A program made the position numbers and the translations under genes. 64,000 bases of DNA from UBA11358 sp049517655 (GTDB taxonomy: Bacteria; Verrucomicrobiota; Verrucomicrobiia; Limisphaerales; UBA11358): contig JBEKRQ010000003.1 of assembly GCA_049517655.1 (NCBI GenBank), forward strand, positions 124,001-188,000, read 5' to 3'. The first letter of the stretch is position 1; each line of letters opens with the position of its first letter. Positions 17,455-26,879 of the stretch are shown here, piece after piece. The notes beneath the pieces were generated by a model, which had not been told where the DNA came from, did no database searches, and saw only the letters and a list, made by a program, of their open reading frames with translations.

Positions 17455-18117
17455 TCAACCTCGGGAATGAGATGCCGACGTGTCCGGACAAAAACTTTTT
17501 CCGACCACTGCGCCGATGACCGAGCCAATGACCGCTCCGCCCACGGAATCCGAGAACCAATGGATGGTCATGGAGACACCAATGCCGACATAGAAAGCGT
17601 AGAGAAGCGCTATAAAACCCAGCCACCGTTGTTTCGGACAAAGCGTGAACACCGTCACGGCCATGGCGAAAGCGAGGGTGGCATGCGACGACGGCCAGCC
17701 CCAGAAGACTCCACCGCGCAGAAAACCGAAATGGAAGACGCGACTCATGTCTGCGCCGATGGCATGCGAAGGGTGGGCGCGACCCGTAACCGCTTTGTAT
17801 GCGGAAGAGACAAGCGAGCCGAGGAGTGCGGCCTGACCGACAGCCCAACCGGTCAAAATAACCCTGGCATTTCTGGCAATGATGCCGAGCGCAAAAAGGA
17901 TCAGCGGCAGGGCGAGAGGCAATAACCCGCCGATGTGGACGGCTGGAAACATCCATGAACGAAGCGTCGGATTGTGGGTGGCGAGGAAATAGCGCCAGTC
18001 GAAACCGGACATGACGAGGATGAAAGTGAAAAGGATGGCAATGATATGCCAGACGATCATCCAGCCCTTGAAGCAGCCAATAAGATTGCCAGGCAACGTG
18101 ACAAAAAACTGTTTCAT
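17455..18117 (-). CDS. PAP2-family membrane phosphatase
   Basis: A 220-residue membrane protein with about six helices. Phosphatase motif 2 is WGWPSSHATLAFA and motif 3 is SMTIHWFSDSVGG; motif 1 is reduced to KAVTGRAHP. The arginine normally six residues before the motif-3 histidine is Gly here. The family dephosphorylates lipid phosphates such as undecaprenyl pyrophosphate or phosphatidylglycerophosphate. The substrate cannot be told from sequence. Confidence 0.85.
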   Translation of the reverse strand: MKQFFVTLPGNLIGCFKGWMIVWHIIAILFTFILVMSGFDWRYFLATHNPTLRSWMFPAVHIGGLLPLALPLILFALGIIARNARVILTGWAVGQAALLGSLVSSAYKAVTGRAHPSHAIGADMSRVFHFGFLRGGVFWGWPSSHATLAFAMAVTVFTLCPKQRWLGFIALLYAFYVGIGVSMTIHWFSDSVGGAVIGSVIGAVVGKSFCPDTSASHSRG

Positions 18118-18177
18118 GGCTTTCTATTATTTAGGTCGGTTGACTCGACATTAGCAATCCTGTAAAACGGCAATTAA

Positions 18178-19494
18178 TTGAAGATCATTGTTAAAACTTT
18201 AATCGCGTTGACTGGTCTGAGTGTCTTGATCGTACTCTTTCATTTTGAGGAGGACTGGCGTGGCAAACATGCATGGGAAAATTGCAAACGCGAACTCGAA
18301 GCCAAAGGCGAAGCGCTGGATTGGAACGCTTATATTCCCGCACCGGTTCCGGACGATCAAAATATCTTCAAGGCGCCCAAAATGCAGGAATGGTTTGTTG
18401 GTAGGAGCGAAACAGATTTATCAAAACGATTGGCAAATTCAAAAACGCCTTTTTTCGGAGAGTCGAGCCAAATCACGAATGAAGTTGAAGCTAAAAATTA
18501 TCTGGCATGGAGTGATCAATTCACTCCGGACTTCGATCTGATTCGCAGTGCGCTTAAGCGTCCTTATGCGCGAATGGAAGGTGATTACAAGCCCCTTGTT
18601 GTGCCAGTCCCTAATTTTGTCACCGTCCGAATTGTGGCACAGACCCTGGCGCAGCGGGCGCATTGTTATTTATTATTGAATCAACCGGAGCAAGCGCTGG
18701 CCGAGTTGACAACCATGCACGATATGTGTCGTTTGCTTGAAGGTGTTCCAACAGGCAAACCCACGACTTTGGTTTCTGCAATGATTGATGTAGCTGTTGC
18801 AGGGCTATATGTGGATATCGTTGCCGAAGGTTTCCGGCGGCAGGCATGGCAAAAACCGCAACTCATCACACTGCAACGCCAACTCGGGCAAATTCATTTG
18901 ACTCCTTTCGTTGTTGGGGCCATACGCCAGGAGCGTGCAGGGATGTGCTACATAATTGAAAATAATATGCTTCCCAGAATCAAAGATGTAAGAGCGCCTT
19001 ACCTCATGCGTGGATGTCTCTATCAGAATTTGGTGACTATTGCGCACCTCGAGCAGGAAGCGATTGACAGCTTTGACCCCGAAAGAAACGCCATTTTACT
19101 TGCAAATGCGAACAATCTTCAACGTGAAGTGGTTGCGATGGGAAAGCGAAAATTTTTAAAGCCTTATACTTTCTTGGCTGCAATTGCTGTTCCAAATTTG
19201 ACGCGGGCTTTCCAGACCCTTGGCCGAAATCAAACGAGTGTGGATGAGGCACAGATTGCCTGCACTTTGGAACGTTGCCGGCTCGCGCACGGCGAATATC
19301 CTGAAAAACTTGACGCGCTCGCACCACAGTTCATCGAAAAGATTCCAAATGACATCATCAACGGCCAGCCGTTGCATTATCGCCGCACAGCCGATGGAAA
19401 ATTCATGCTCTATTCCGTCGGTTGGAATGAAAAAGATGATAGTGGAGTCGCCAGCGACGAAATTAGCCAAGGCGATTGGGTCTGGAAAAATTAG
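18178..19494 (+). CDS. Membrane-anchored hypothetical protein
   Basis: A 438-residue protein beginning at a TTG codon, with one N-terminal membrane helix (about 4-21) and a mostly helical body. The C-terminus (KLDALAPQFIEKIPNDIING, then MLYSVGWNEKDDSG) resembles the end of many planctomycete and verrucomicrobial proteins of unknown function, where an ordered 'LYSVG.NE.DDGG' block recurs. No catalytic motif is seen. It ends opposite ftsK with a dyad repeat between. Confidence 0.75.
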   Translation: MKIIVKTLIALTGLSVLIVLFHFEEDWRGKHAWENCKRELEAKGEALDWNAYIPAPVPDDQNIFKAPKMQEWFVGRSETDLSKRLANSKTPFFGESSQITNEVEAKNYLAWSDQFTPDFDLIRSALKRPYARMEGDYKPLVVPVPNFVTVRIVAQTLAQRAHCYLLLNQPEQALAELTTMHDMCRLLEGVPTGKPTTLVSAMIDVAVAGLYVDIVAEGFRRQAWQKPQLITLQRQLGQIHLTPFVVGAIRQERAGMCYIIENNMLPRIKDVRAPYLMRGCLYQNLVTIAHLEQEAIDSFDPERNAILLANANNLQREVVAMGKRKFLKPYTFLAAIAVPNLTRAFQTLGRNQTSVDEAQIACTLERCRLAHGEYPEKLDALAPQFIEKIPNDIINGQPLHYRRTADGKFMLYSVGWNEKDDSGVASDEISQGDWVWKN

Positions 19495-19495
19495 C

Positions 19496-19562
19496 CACAG
19501 ATAAACACAGATTCACGCAGATGATCTTTTTATCTATGTTTCATCTGTGCAAATCTGTGGCT
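19496..19562. repeat. CCACAGAT dyad repeat between convergent genes
   Basis: GCCACAGATAAACACAGATT is followed, after a T-rich loop, by TCATCTGTGCAAATCTGTGG. The arms are inverse copies. It sits exactly between two convergent genes. Confidence 0.85.
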
Positions 19563-22174
19563 TAAACCGCTTGTTGTCCGCCGCCGTCCATTCCCGTGCC
19601 GTCCAGATCAATCAAAATGTCGCGCGGCTCGGCGCCTTTGCTGGGACCAACGATGCCGCGATTTTCCAGTTCGTCCATGATGCGCGCGGCGCGGGTGTAA
19701 CCGAGCCGCAGCCGCCGTTGCAGCAGCGAGACGCTCGCCTTTTGTTCGCTGCGGATGACCTCGATGCACTTCTGAATCAGTTCCTCGTCCTCGTCTATGC
19801 CACTTTCATTTTCAAAACTGCCCGCCGGTTTTGAAAGTTGCCGGTGAATTTCCATTTCGTAACTCGGTTTGGCCTGCTTGGCAATGAACCCGACGATGCT
19901 GTTGATTTCTTGGTCGGTGATGAGTGCCCCCTGCGCGCGAATCAACCTCGCCGAGCCGGGCGGCAGATAAAGCATGTCGCCTTTGCCGAGCAATTTGTCC
20001 GCGCCCATCGCATCGAGAATCGTGCGCGAGTCCACCTTCGCCGCGCACTGAAACGCGATGCGCGCGGTGATGTTCGCCTTGATGACGCCGGTGATGACGT
20101 CCACGCTCGGCCGTTGCGTGGCGACAATGCAATGGATGCCGGCCGCGCGCGCCATTTGTGTGATGCGCGCGATGGCCATTTCCACGTCAGCGGGCGCGAC
20201 GAGCATCAGGTCGGACAATTCGTCAATGATGACGACGATGTAGCTCAACTTTTCGGGAATAACGATGTCGTCGTCGCGCGGCACGACGATTTCCTCGTCC
20301 ACTTCGACGGCGAAACCTTCCACGCCCGGCTCGACTTTTTCCCTTTTGGCCTTGAGCGGCAATTCGGGTTCGGTCTCCAACAACGGTTTGTTTTTGGGGC
20401 GCGAATTGAACGAGCCGATGTTGCGGACCCCGACCCGCGCAAAAATCTGGTAACGCTTTTCCATTTCATTCACAACCCAGCGCAGGGCGAGAATGACTTT
20501 TTTGGGGTCGGTAATAACCGGGACGACAAGATGCGGCAGCCTGTTGTAGTGCTGCAATTCGACGACCTTCGGATCAATCATCACGAAGCGGAGCTGGTCC
20601 GGCGAGAAGCGGTAGAGCAGAGACGTGATGATGGCATTGATGCAAACCGATTTGCCGGAACCGGTGCTGCCGGCGATGAGCAAGTGCGGCATTTCGGAAA
20701 GGTCCGCCACGATGGGATGGCCATAAACGTCCTTGCCAAGCGCAATTGGAATTTTTGCCTTGGTGTTGCGCCACTCCTCGGACTCGAACATGTCGCGCAC
20801 GATGACATAGGAGGTGATCGGGTTCGGCACTTCGATGCCGACGGAACTTTTGCCGGGCACGGGTGCAAGGATGTGAACACGCTCGGCTTTGACTGCGGCA
20901 GCGATGTTGTTGGAGAGCGCGCTGATTTTTTCGAGCTTCACGCCCGGCGCCGGATGAAATTCGTAGCGCGTGATGGTCGGGCCCTTGGTGATGTCGCCGA
21001 GCGAAACTTCGATGTCGAACTGCGCAAGCGTCTGCTGCATGAGCCGCGCGTTGGCCATCAATTCCTCCTTCGACTCGGTTGGTTTGATGGTCGTGTCCGG
21101 GTATTGCAGAAGATCCAGCGGTGGCAACTGGTAATTGCCAATGACAGGCGTTGAAGCGACGCTGAGAGGCTTTGTTTTTTTCGCCGCAGCCCTGGTTTTG
21201 GGCGCGGGCGGCGCAACGGAAACCGTCGGTTCAGATTTTTCCGCTTCAATTTCCTCTTCAGTGACTTTCTCTGGCGCCGGTTTTTTGCCAAGGATGTCTT
21301 CCGTCGTCGCGGCTGCAGCTTCCTGGCCGGAAACCGCCTCACTTTCATCGGTGGGCCCGGGTTCTTTGAACACACCACCGGGCAAAATGGTTTTGCGGAC
21401 GCGAGTGGATTTGGCCTGCGACACACTCAAATCGCGGACGGTCGGTTCAGGAACAGGTTGCAAATCCGCGCCGAGACCGGTGCGTGCGACTTCCTCCTGT
21501 AATTTTTTTGCCTGCCTTTCGAGTTCGCGCGCCCGGTGTTCAAGTGCGCCTTCGTCGGCGGATTCCGGTTCGGCTTCGTCGGATTCCTTTTCAAGGAAAC
21601 CACGAATCCATTCCCCGAGACGGAAATTCGTCAGGAACAGCAGGCTGATGAGGCACAGTGTCGCGTAAACAATCGTCGCGCCGACGGTGCCAAGCAGGCA
21701 AAAACCGTATTCGTGACGCGGTGTCTGCCCGTAAGTTGCCCATCCAAGCCATCCCCCCGCGCTTTGCGACCCGATGGCTTCGTGAATTTTTCCTCGCTGG
21801 CCGCCACCGTCCATGATGTAAAGCAGGCCGGTAAGCGACACCAGCAACACGGCTGACCAAACCAGCGACCAACGCAAACGCTCACGCAAGTGACTCGGAA
21901 AATTCAACAGATAAGCTAGGCCAAAGGCTGCGAACAGCACGGGCAAAAGGTACCCAACCAAACCAAAAGGTATAAATGAGGCCCACGCCAGGTACGCGCC
22001 CAACGGGCCAATCCAGTTATGCGCGGGTTTGTTCAGTTGCGTGGTCAGGAACGAAACGTCGTTGCGGTCGAATGAAAACTGCGCGACCAGCAGCAACAGC
22101 GCGGCGGCGAGCAGCGCAACGCCAATAATGTCGCTAAAGCCGTGTGCAGAATCCGATGGCGTCTTCCGTGACAT
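19562..22174 (-). CDS. ftsK: DNA translocase FtsK/SpoIIIE
   Basis: An 870-residue protein starting at MSRKTPSDSAHG. It has four predicted membrane helices in the first 180 residues, a Lys/Pro/Glu-rich linker, a RecA-like motor with Walker A GSTGSGKSVCIN near 500 and Walker B VVIIDELSDL near 648, and a C-terminal winged-helix gamma domain (SVSLLQRRLRLGYTRAARIM) that reads KOPS-like sites. An acidic insertion lies between the Walker boxes, as in many FtsK proteins. It couples chromosome segregation to division. Confidence 0.96.
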   Translation of the reverse strand: MSRKTPSDSAHGFSDIIGVALLAAALLLLVAQFSFDRNDVSFLTTQLNKPAHNWIGPLGAYLAWASFIPFGLVGYLLPVLFAAFGLAYLLNFPSHLRERLRWSLVWSAVLLVSLTGLLYIMDGGGQRGKIHEAIGSQSAGGWLGWATYGQTPRHEYGFCLLGTVGATIVYATLCLISLLFLTNFRLGEWIRGFLEKESDEAEPESADEGALEHRARELERQAKKLQEEVARTGLGADLQPVPEPTVRDLSVSQAKSTRVRKTILPGGVFKEPGPTDESEAVSGQEAAAATTEDILGKKPAPEKVTEEEIEAEKSEPTVSVAPPAPKTRAAAKKTKPLSVASTPVIGNYQLPPLDLLQYPDTTIKPTESKEELMANARLMQQTLAQFDIEVSLGDITKGPTITRYEFHPAPGVKLEKISALSNNIAAAVKAERVHILAPVPGKSSVGIEVPNPITSYVIVRDMFESEEWRNTKAKIPIALGKDVYGHPIVADLSEMPHLLIAGSTGSGKSVCINAIITSLLYRFSPDQLRFVMIDPKVVELQHYNRLPHLVVPVITDPKKVILALRWVVNEMEKRYQIFARVGVRNIGSFNSRPKNKPLLETEPELPLKAKREKVEPGVEGFAVEVDEEIVVPRDDDIVIPEKLSYIVVIIDELSDLMLVAPADVEMAIARITQMARAAGIHCIVATQRPSVDVITGVIKANITARIAFQCAAKVDSRTILDAMGADKLLGKGDMLYLPPGSARLIRAQGALITDQEINSIVGFIAKQAKPSYEMEIHRQLSKPAGSFENESGIDEDEELIQKCIEVIRSEQKASVSLLQRRLRLGYTRAARIMDELENRGIVGPSKGAEPRDILIDLDGTGMDGGGQQAV

Positions 22175-22288
22175 GGCCCCAGCGTAACAATTCCGCACGG
22201 CAATTTCAAAGTTGAAATTGTCCGTGCCGGGTCAGTTCGCGCTTGCCAACGCGCGTCGGAAATTTGAGACTAACAACTCATTTGGAAT

Positions 22289-22364
22289 GCGCGGTTAGCT
22301 CAGTTGGCAGAGCACTACCTCGACACGGTAGGGGTCACAAGTTCAAGTCTTGTACCGCGCACCA
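22289..22364 (+). tRNA. tRNA-Val (GAC), CCA encoded
   Basis: A full cloverleaf can be drawn: acceptor GCGCGGT/ACCGCGC, D stem GCTC/GAGC, anticodon stem CTACC/GGTAG, T arm ACAAG-TTCAAGT-CTTGT, then A and CCA. The anticodon is GAC. Loop position 33 reads C rather than the nearly invariant U, and position 38 is also C. A GIY-YIG gene follows. Confidence 0.93.
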
Positions 22365-22398
22365 GCCTTCGCTTGGAGCGCAGCGTAGAGCGAAGGCT
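22365..22398. repeat. GCCTTCGCT hairpin after tRNA-Val
   Basis: GCCTTCGCT and the inverse AGCGAAGGC frame a short GC-rich loop immediately after the tRNA CCA. Related CTTCGCT/AGCGAAGGCGGG words are found at 26613 and 32461. Confidence 0.7.
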
Positions 22399-22492
22399 GC
22401 CGCGCCGAAGCATGAAGTGCGTAGGCGGGCCAAGAGACACAGTGAACAACGCGCTCCAAGCTGCGGCTCGGCACGCCAGCCAGTTATTCAGT

Positions 22493-22738
22493 ATGAAATT
22501 CTTCTACGTCTATATCTTGCAAAGTGAGAACAACGCGAAGCATTTTTACATCGGCTTCACAGAAAATTTACGAGACCGTTTGAGAGTGCATAACGCCGGA
22601 CACGTTCCACATACAGTTAAGTTCCGGCCATGGCGGATAAAAACCGCAATTGCCTTTATTGAACGCCAACGCGCTATTGAATTTGAATGTTACTTGAAGA
22701 CGGCTTCTGGGCGGGCATTTGCAAAAAAACGGTTTTGA
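22493..22738 (+). CDS. GIY-YIG nuclease-domain protein
   Basis: An 81-residue single-domain protein of the YhbQ/UPF0213 type. FYVYILQS and FYIGFTENLRDRLRVHN form the GIY-YIG core, and the later Glu sits in IERQRAIEFECYLK. The ATG at 22493 is chosen; an upstream extension would read through the tRNA. Such small ORFs are common beside tRNAs and repeat clusters in related genomes and may be mobile or domesticated nucleases. Activity is unproven. Confidence 0.85.
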   Translation: MKFFYVYILQSENNAKHFYIGFTENLRDRLRVHNAGHVPHTVKFRPWRIKTAIAFIERQRAIEFECYLKTASGRAFAKKRF

Positions 22739-22781
22739 GGCTTTCACTCTTCGAGCTACGCCTGGCACGCCAGCCTTCATT

Positions 22782-24113
22782 TCAGCAGGCCGGCGCGGAT
22801 GGCGTCGCAGTCCATTCATTCAGGCCGCGCTCGTTGGTGTTCACTGGAAACAATCCGAGCAATTCCAACGCTTCGCCGACCAGATAAAGCGAGCCGGTGA
22901 TGACAACGGAATCATTATCTGGAATTTTTTCCAACGCTCCACGCAGAGAATCGCACGCGGAAATTTCAGCCGACAAATTTGCCGTGCGACAAGCCGCTGC
23001 CAATTGGCCCGGATTGGCGCTGCGTTCACTGGAAACCGGGACGGTAAAAATGCGCGACGCCAGCGGCGCAAGTATTCCGCAAATCCGCTGCCAATCCTTG
23101 TCCTGAAGCACGCCAAGAATCAGCGTCCGTTTCGTTGCGGGGGAATTTTTTTCCAGGGCTTCGCGCAGGACTTTCGCGCCGGCAACATTGTGCGCGCCAT
23201 CGAGCAACAGCTTTTGACCCGAGGGCCGCGCGACCAATTGCAACCGTCCGGGCCAGTTCACTTTCGACAAACCGGCTCTGATATTTTCTTTGCTCACGGG
23301 AATTTTATTTTGAAGCGCTTCGACCGTTGCGAGTGCGAGCGCTGCGTTCAATTTTTGATGTTCGCCAGATAAGGACAAAACCTCAATTTGGGAGGGTTGC
23401 CATGTTGGCGACCCCAATTGATTTGGGACGGCGACACGCCGTCCCTCCCATGAATTGATTTTTGTTAAAGGCGCATTTTTTTCTTTCGCGATTTTTTCAA
23501 TGACAGTCATGGCCTCCGGCTCGTCGGTTGCGGTCACGACCGGCACGCCGGGCTTGATGATGCCCGCTTTTTCGGTGGCGATTTTTTCGAGCGTGTCGCC
23601 GAGCCATTGTTGATGGTCAAAGGCGATGTTTGTGATGACGCTGGCCAGCGGCGTGACGATGTTCGTGGCGTCCAGCCGCCCGCCAAGGCCGGTTTCCCAG
23701 ATCACCAAATCACATTTTTGCGCGGCGAAAAACCTCAGCGCCATGACCGTGACAACTTCAAAAAATGTCGGATGATGATCAGCGGGAAATTGTTTGAGCA
23801 AGGGCTGCAATTCTTCGACCAGCCGCACCACGTCCTGTTCGCTGATGAGTTGCCGATTAACCTGAATCCGTTCGCGGAACGAGACCAGATGTGGTGAGGT
23901 GAACAACCCGGCGCGCAAACCGGCCGCGCGATAAATACTTTCGAGCATGGCGCAGGTCGAGCCTTTGCCATTTGTGCCGGCGACATGAATGAAGCGAAGC
24001 CGGTTTTGCGGATTGCCCGCGAGCGCGGCGAGTTTGTAAGTATTTTCCAGCCCAAACTTTGCGCCCAAAAGCCGCAAGCCGTAGAGAAATTGGATGGCTT
24101 CGGTGTAGGTCAC
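22782..24113 (-). CDS. folC: Bifunctional folylpolyglutamate/dihydrofolate synthase
   Basis: A 443-residue Mur-ligase-family enzyme that adds glutamate to folates. The P-loop is VAGTNGKGSTCAM, followed by FTSPHLVSFRERI and WETGLGGRLDATN, with LLDGAHNVAGA for the C-terminal domain. A segment of about 24 residues (WEGRRVAVPNQLGSPTWQPS) is an in-frame repeat insertion at 23384-23456. It lies 18 bases after pyrG and is probably translated from the kdsB-pyrG-folC transcript. Confidence 0.95.
   Translation of the reverse strand: MTYTEAIQFLYGLRLLGAKFGLENTYKLAALAGNPQNRLRFIHVAGTNGKGSTCAMLESIYRAAGLRAGLFTSPHLVSFRERIQVNRQLISEQDVVRLVEELQPLLKQFPADHHPTFFEVVTVMALRFFAAQKCDLVIWETGLGGRLDATNIVTPLASVITNIAFDHQQWLGDTLEKIATEKAGIIKPGVPVVTATDEPEAMTVIEKIAKEKNAPLTKINSWEGRRVAVPNQLGSPTWQPSQIEVLSLSGEHQKLNAALALATVEALQNKIPVSKENIRAGLSKVNWPGRLQLVARPSGQKLLLDGAHNVAGAKVLREALEKNSPATKRTLILGVLQDKDWQRICGILAPLASRIFTVPVSSERSANPGQLAAACRTANLSAEISACDSLRGALEKIPDNDSVVITGSLYLVGEALELLGLFPVNTNERGLNEWTATPSAPAC
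23384..23456. repeat. GGGACGGCG hairpin repeat inside folC
   Basis: CAATTTGGGAGGGTTGCCAT, GGCGACCCCAATTG and GGGACGGCGACACGCCGTCCC form two hairpins bounded by CAATT. The insertion is in frame. Near copies of the GGGACGGC unit lie at 53110-53205 and 57730-57780. Confidence 0.8.
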
Positions 24114-24131
24114 TTTGTGTCTCGACCCAAC

Positions 24132-25745
24132 TTACAACGGCTTCTGGTGAACGTGCTGATGCGCAGCAGCGATAAAGCCTTTGAACAGCGGGTGCGGCTG
24201 GTGCGGCTTGCTCAAAAATTCCGGATGGAACTGGCTCGCGATGAAGAATGGATGCTCTTTGAGCTCGATGACTTCGACCAGCTTGCCATCGGGCGATAGG
24301 CCGCTGAAAACAAAACCGGCCTTCTCGAATTTCTCGCGGTAGGCATTGTTGAATTCGTAGCGGTGACGGTGTCGTTCGTTGACCACGAATGAGCCGTAGA
24401 GTTCCGCCGCCTTTGTGCCGAGCGCCAACTGGCACGGCTGCGCGCCGAGTCGCATCGTGCCGCCTTTCTTGGTGATTTTGCGCTGCTCGTCGAGCATGGC
24501 GATGACCGGATGCGGTGTGGCCGGATCAAATTCCGTCGAATGCGCCCTGGCCAGTTTCAAAACGTTGCGCGCGAATTCGATGGTGGCGATTTGCATGCCG
24601 AGGCAAAGGCCGAGATAGGGAATTTTGTTTTCGCGGGCGTATTGCGCGGCCTTGATTTTGCCTTCAATGCCGCGTTCGCCAAAACCGCCGGGCACGAGAA
24701 TGCCGCCGAGACCCTTCAATATTTTGGCTGCGCCGTCCTTTTCAATTTCCTCCGCGTCCACACGCACGATCTCTACGCCGCAATCATTGCCGATGCCGCC
24801 GTGGCTGATGGCTTCATAGACGGACTTGTAGGCGTCCTGCAACCCGATGTATTTGCCGACGACGCCGATGCGCACGCGATGCTGCGGCGCGATGAGCTTG
24901 CGTATGATTTCCTGCCAGTGCGCCATGTTGGCGGGCGGCACATCGAGGCGCAGCAATTTGCAAACCAGGTCATCGGCATGCTCGCGCTGGAGCATGAGCG
25001 GCACTTCGTAAATGGAATGTTCTACATCCTGCTCTTCAATCACGGCTTCCACTGGTACGTTGCAGAACAATGAAATTTTCTGGCGCAACTCCTTTTCCAG
25101 CGGCTTTTCGCAGCGGCAGACGATGAGGTGCGGCGTGATGCCGATTTCGCGCAGTTTGGCGACGGATTGTTGCGTCGGTTTGGTCTTCAATTCGCCTGCC
25201 GCCTTGATGAACGGCACGTAGGTCACGTGCACAAACGCCACATTGCCCGCGCCGGCGTCCAGCGCAAACTCGCGGATGGCTTCCAGAAACGGCAGGCCTT
25301 CAATGTCGCCGGTTGTTCCGCCGATTTCCGTGATGACGACATCAGCCTTGCTTTGCTCTGCCAGGACGTGGATCCGATTTTGAATTTCCCCGGTGACATG
25401 CGGAATGACCTGCACGGTCTTTCCGAGATATTTCCCCTCGCGCTCGTTGTTAAGCACGCTTTGATACACCTGGCCGCTGGTAAGGTTGTTCAGACGCGTG
25501 AGTTTGCAGTTCGTGAACCGCTCGTAATGCCCGAGGTCGAGGTCGGTTTCCGCGCCGTCGTCGAGCACGTAAACCTCGCCGTGCTGATACGGATTCATTG
25601 TGCCGGGATCCACGTTGAGATAGGGATCGAACTTCTGGAGCGCGACCTTGAGACCGCGATTTTCGAGAAGCGTGCCGAGCGACGCCGCTGTCAGGCCCTT
25701 GCCCAGCGAACTCACCACGCCGCCAGTAACAAAAATGAATTTCAT
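24132..25745 (-). CDS. pyrG: CTP synthase
   Basis: A 537-residue enzyme making CTP from UTP, ATP and glutamine. The N-terminal amidoligase domain carries FVTGGVVSSLGKGLTAASLG and DPGTMNPYQHGEVYVLDDG. The C-terminal class I glutaminase domain carries the nucleophile in YLGLCLGMQ and the His/Glu pair in SQFHPEF. Length and motifs are complete, with no repeat insertion. Confidence 0.98.
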   Translation of the reverse strand: MKFIFVTGGVVSSLGKGLTAASLGTLLENRGLKVALQKFDPYLNVDPGTMNPYQHGEVYVLDDGAETDLDLGHYERFTNCKLTRLNNLTSGQVYQSVLNNEREGKYLGKTVQVIPHVTGEIQNRIHVLAEQSKADVVITEIGGTTGDIEGLPFLEAIREFALDAGAGNVAFVHVTYVPFIKAAGELKTKPTQQSVAKLREIGITPHLIVCRCEKPLEKELRQKISLFCNVPVEAVIEEQDVEHSIYEVPLMLQREHADDLVCKLLRLDVPPANMAHWQEIIRKLIAPQHRVRIGVVGKYIGLQDAYKSVYEAISHGGIGNDCGVEIVRVDAEEIEKDGAAKILKGLGGILVPGGFGERGIEGKIKAAQYARENKIPYLGLCLGMQIATIEFARNVLKLARAHSTEFDPATPHPVIAMLDEQRKITKKGGTMRLGAQPCQLALGTKAAELYGSFVVNERHRHRYEFNNAYREKFEKAGFVFSGLSPDGKLVEVIELKEHPFFIASQFHPEFLSKPHQPHPLFKGFIAAAHQHVHQKPL

Positions 25746-25751
25746 TTTTTT

Positions 25752-25843
25752 AGGCCACAGATGAACACAGATTCACACAGATAATAAATTTACTTTGCTT
25801 GTCTTTCAAAAAATCCGTGTCCATCTGTGATAATCTGTGGCTA
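25752..25843. repeat. CCACAGAT dyad repeat between kdsB and pyrG
   Basis: GCCACAGATGAACACAGATT and CACACAGAT are followed by a T-rich loop and CCGTGTCCATCTGTG, AATCTGTGGC. Here it separates co-directional genes, so a terminator role is not general. Confidence 0.8.
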
Positions 25844-26587
25844 AAGTTTTTTCAGAATTTGTTCCACCCGCGCCACGTCTTCCGGCGTGTCCACGCCCAC
25901 GCCGTCGTAATCCACCTTCACGACCGCGATTTGAATTCCGTTTTCCAGCGCGCGCAACTGCTCCAGCTTCTCCGCTGTTTCAAGCGGCGACGCCGGGAAT
26001 TTCACCAGCCGCAACAGCATTTCACGCCGGTAACCGTAAATGCCCAAGTGTTTCAAAAAAACAAACGCCGCCAACTGTTCGCTCACCGAACCACTGGCGG
26101 CCTCGCGCAGATATGGAATCGTGCGCCGGGAAAAGTATAACGCATGACCGGCGGCGTTGACAACGACTTTTACAACGTTCGGATTGTCGAATTCCGCGGG
26201 ATTTTTGATGCGCGTCGCGGCAGTGGACATTTCATTGTCGCGCAAAACGCCGGCGACCGCATCAATTACCGACGGCTCAATCAACGGCTCGTCGCCTTGG
26301 ATGTTCACAACGGCATCACACGCGCAGCGTGCGGCGACTTCGGCGATGCGATCCGTGCCGCTCGGATGAGCCGCGAGCGTCATTTCCACACGACAGAATT
26401 TTTTTACAACGTCGGCGATGCGCGAATCGTCCGTGGCCACGATGACTTCGCTCAACGATTTTGCCTTCCGGCACTGCTCAACGACGCGTTGAATCAGCAG
26501 TTTGCCCGCGATGGGCACAAGCGGCTTGCCGGGAAACCGCGTTGAAGCATAACGCGCGGGAATAATGCCAGCGATTTTCACGGGCAT
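25841..26587 (-). CDS. kdsB: 3-deoxy-manno-octulosonate cytidylyltransferase
   Basis: A 248-residue enzyme that activates Kdo with CTP for lipopolysaccharide core. The motifs IIPARYASTRFPGKPL, HPSGTDRIAEV and VNIQGDEPLI are intact. It needs CTP, which fits its place upstream of pyrG. Its presence implies an LPS-type outer membrane. Confidence 0.96.
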   Translation of the reverse strand: MPVKIAGIIPARYASTRFPGKPLVPIAGKLLIQRVVEQCRKAKSLSEVIVATDDSRIADVVKKFCRVEMTLAAHPSGTDRIAEVAARCACDAVVNIQGDEPLIEPSVIDAVAGVLRDNEMSTAATRIKNPAEFDNPNVVKVVVNAAGHALYFSRRTIPYLREAASGSVSEQLAAFVFLKHLGIYGYRREMLLRLVKFPASPLETAEKLEQLRALENGIQIAVVKVDYDGVGVDTPEDVARVEQILKKL

Positions 26588-26879
26588 TGATTAAGCCACA
26601 ACTTGCCGTGCCGAAGCAAGAAGCGAAGGCGGGATTGAACCCGGATGAAACATAGATTTTTTCAACCTGTCGCAGCCGTGGGTTTTTGCCGGCATGGGTT
26701 TCCGGGTCCTACCACGGCACCCGCATCGCTTTGAGCGGATGGCGCAGGACGAAGCGAGCCAGATTCCTGCGCAGGGGCCAGCGCCCCCGGCGCTCGGCGG
26801 CGGGTGTGTCCCGGAGCAATGCCCACGTCATTTGTGGACGAATGAAATATTTCATGAACTTCCGATACAATTCATCAAT
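26588..26879. other. Gap between the RiPP locus and kdsB
   Basis: It contains the 40-base repeat at 26613-26652 and several GC-rich inverted words (AGGGGCCAGCGCCCCCGGCG). No gene is supported. Confidence 0.6.
26613..26652. repeat. 40-base direct repeat, copy 1
   Basis: It starts GAAGCAAGAAGCGAAGGCGG and ends ACCCGGATGAAACA. It matches 32461-32500 at 39 of 40 bases in the same orientation. The two copies flank the RiPP locus. Confidence 0.9.

Noticed and set aside
19838..21154. Long plus-strand ORF of 438 codons
   Set aside because: Antisense shadow of ftsK.
22304..22492. N-terminal extension of the GIY-YIG protein
   Set aside because: It would translate the tRNA and the following hairpin.
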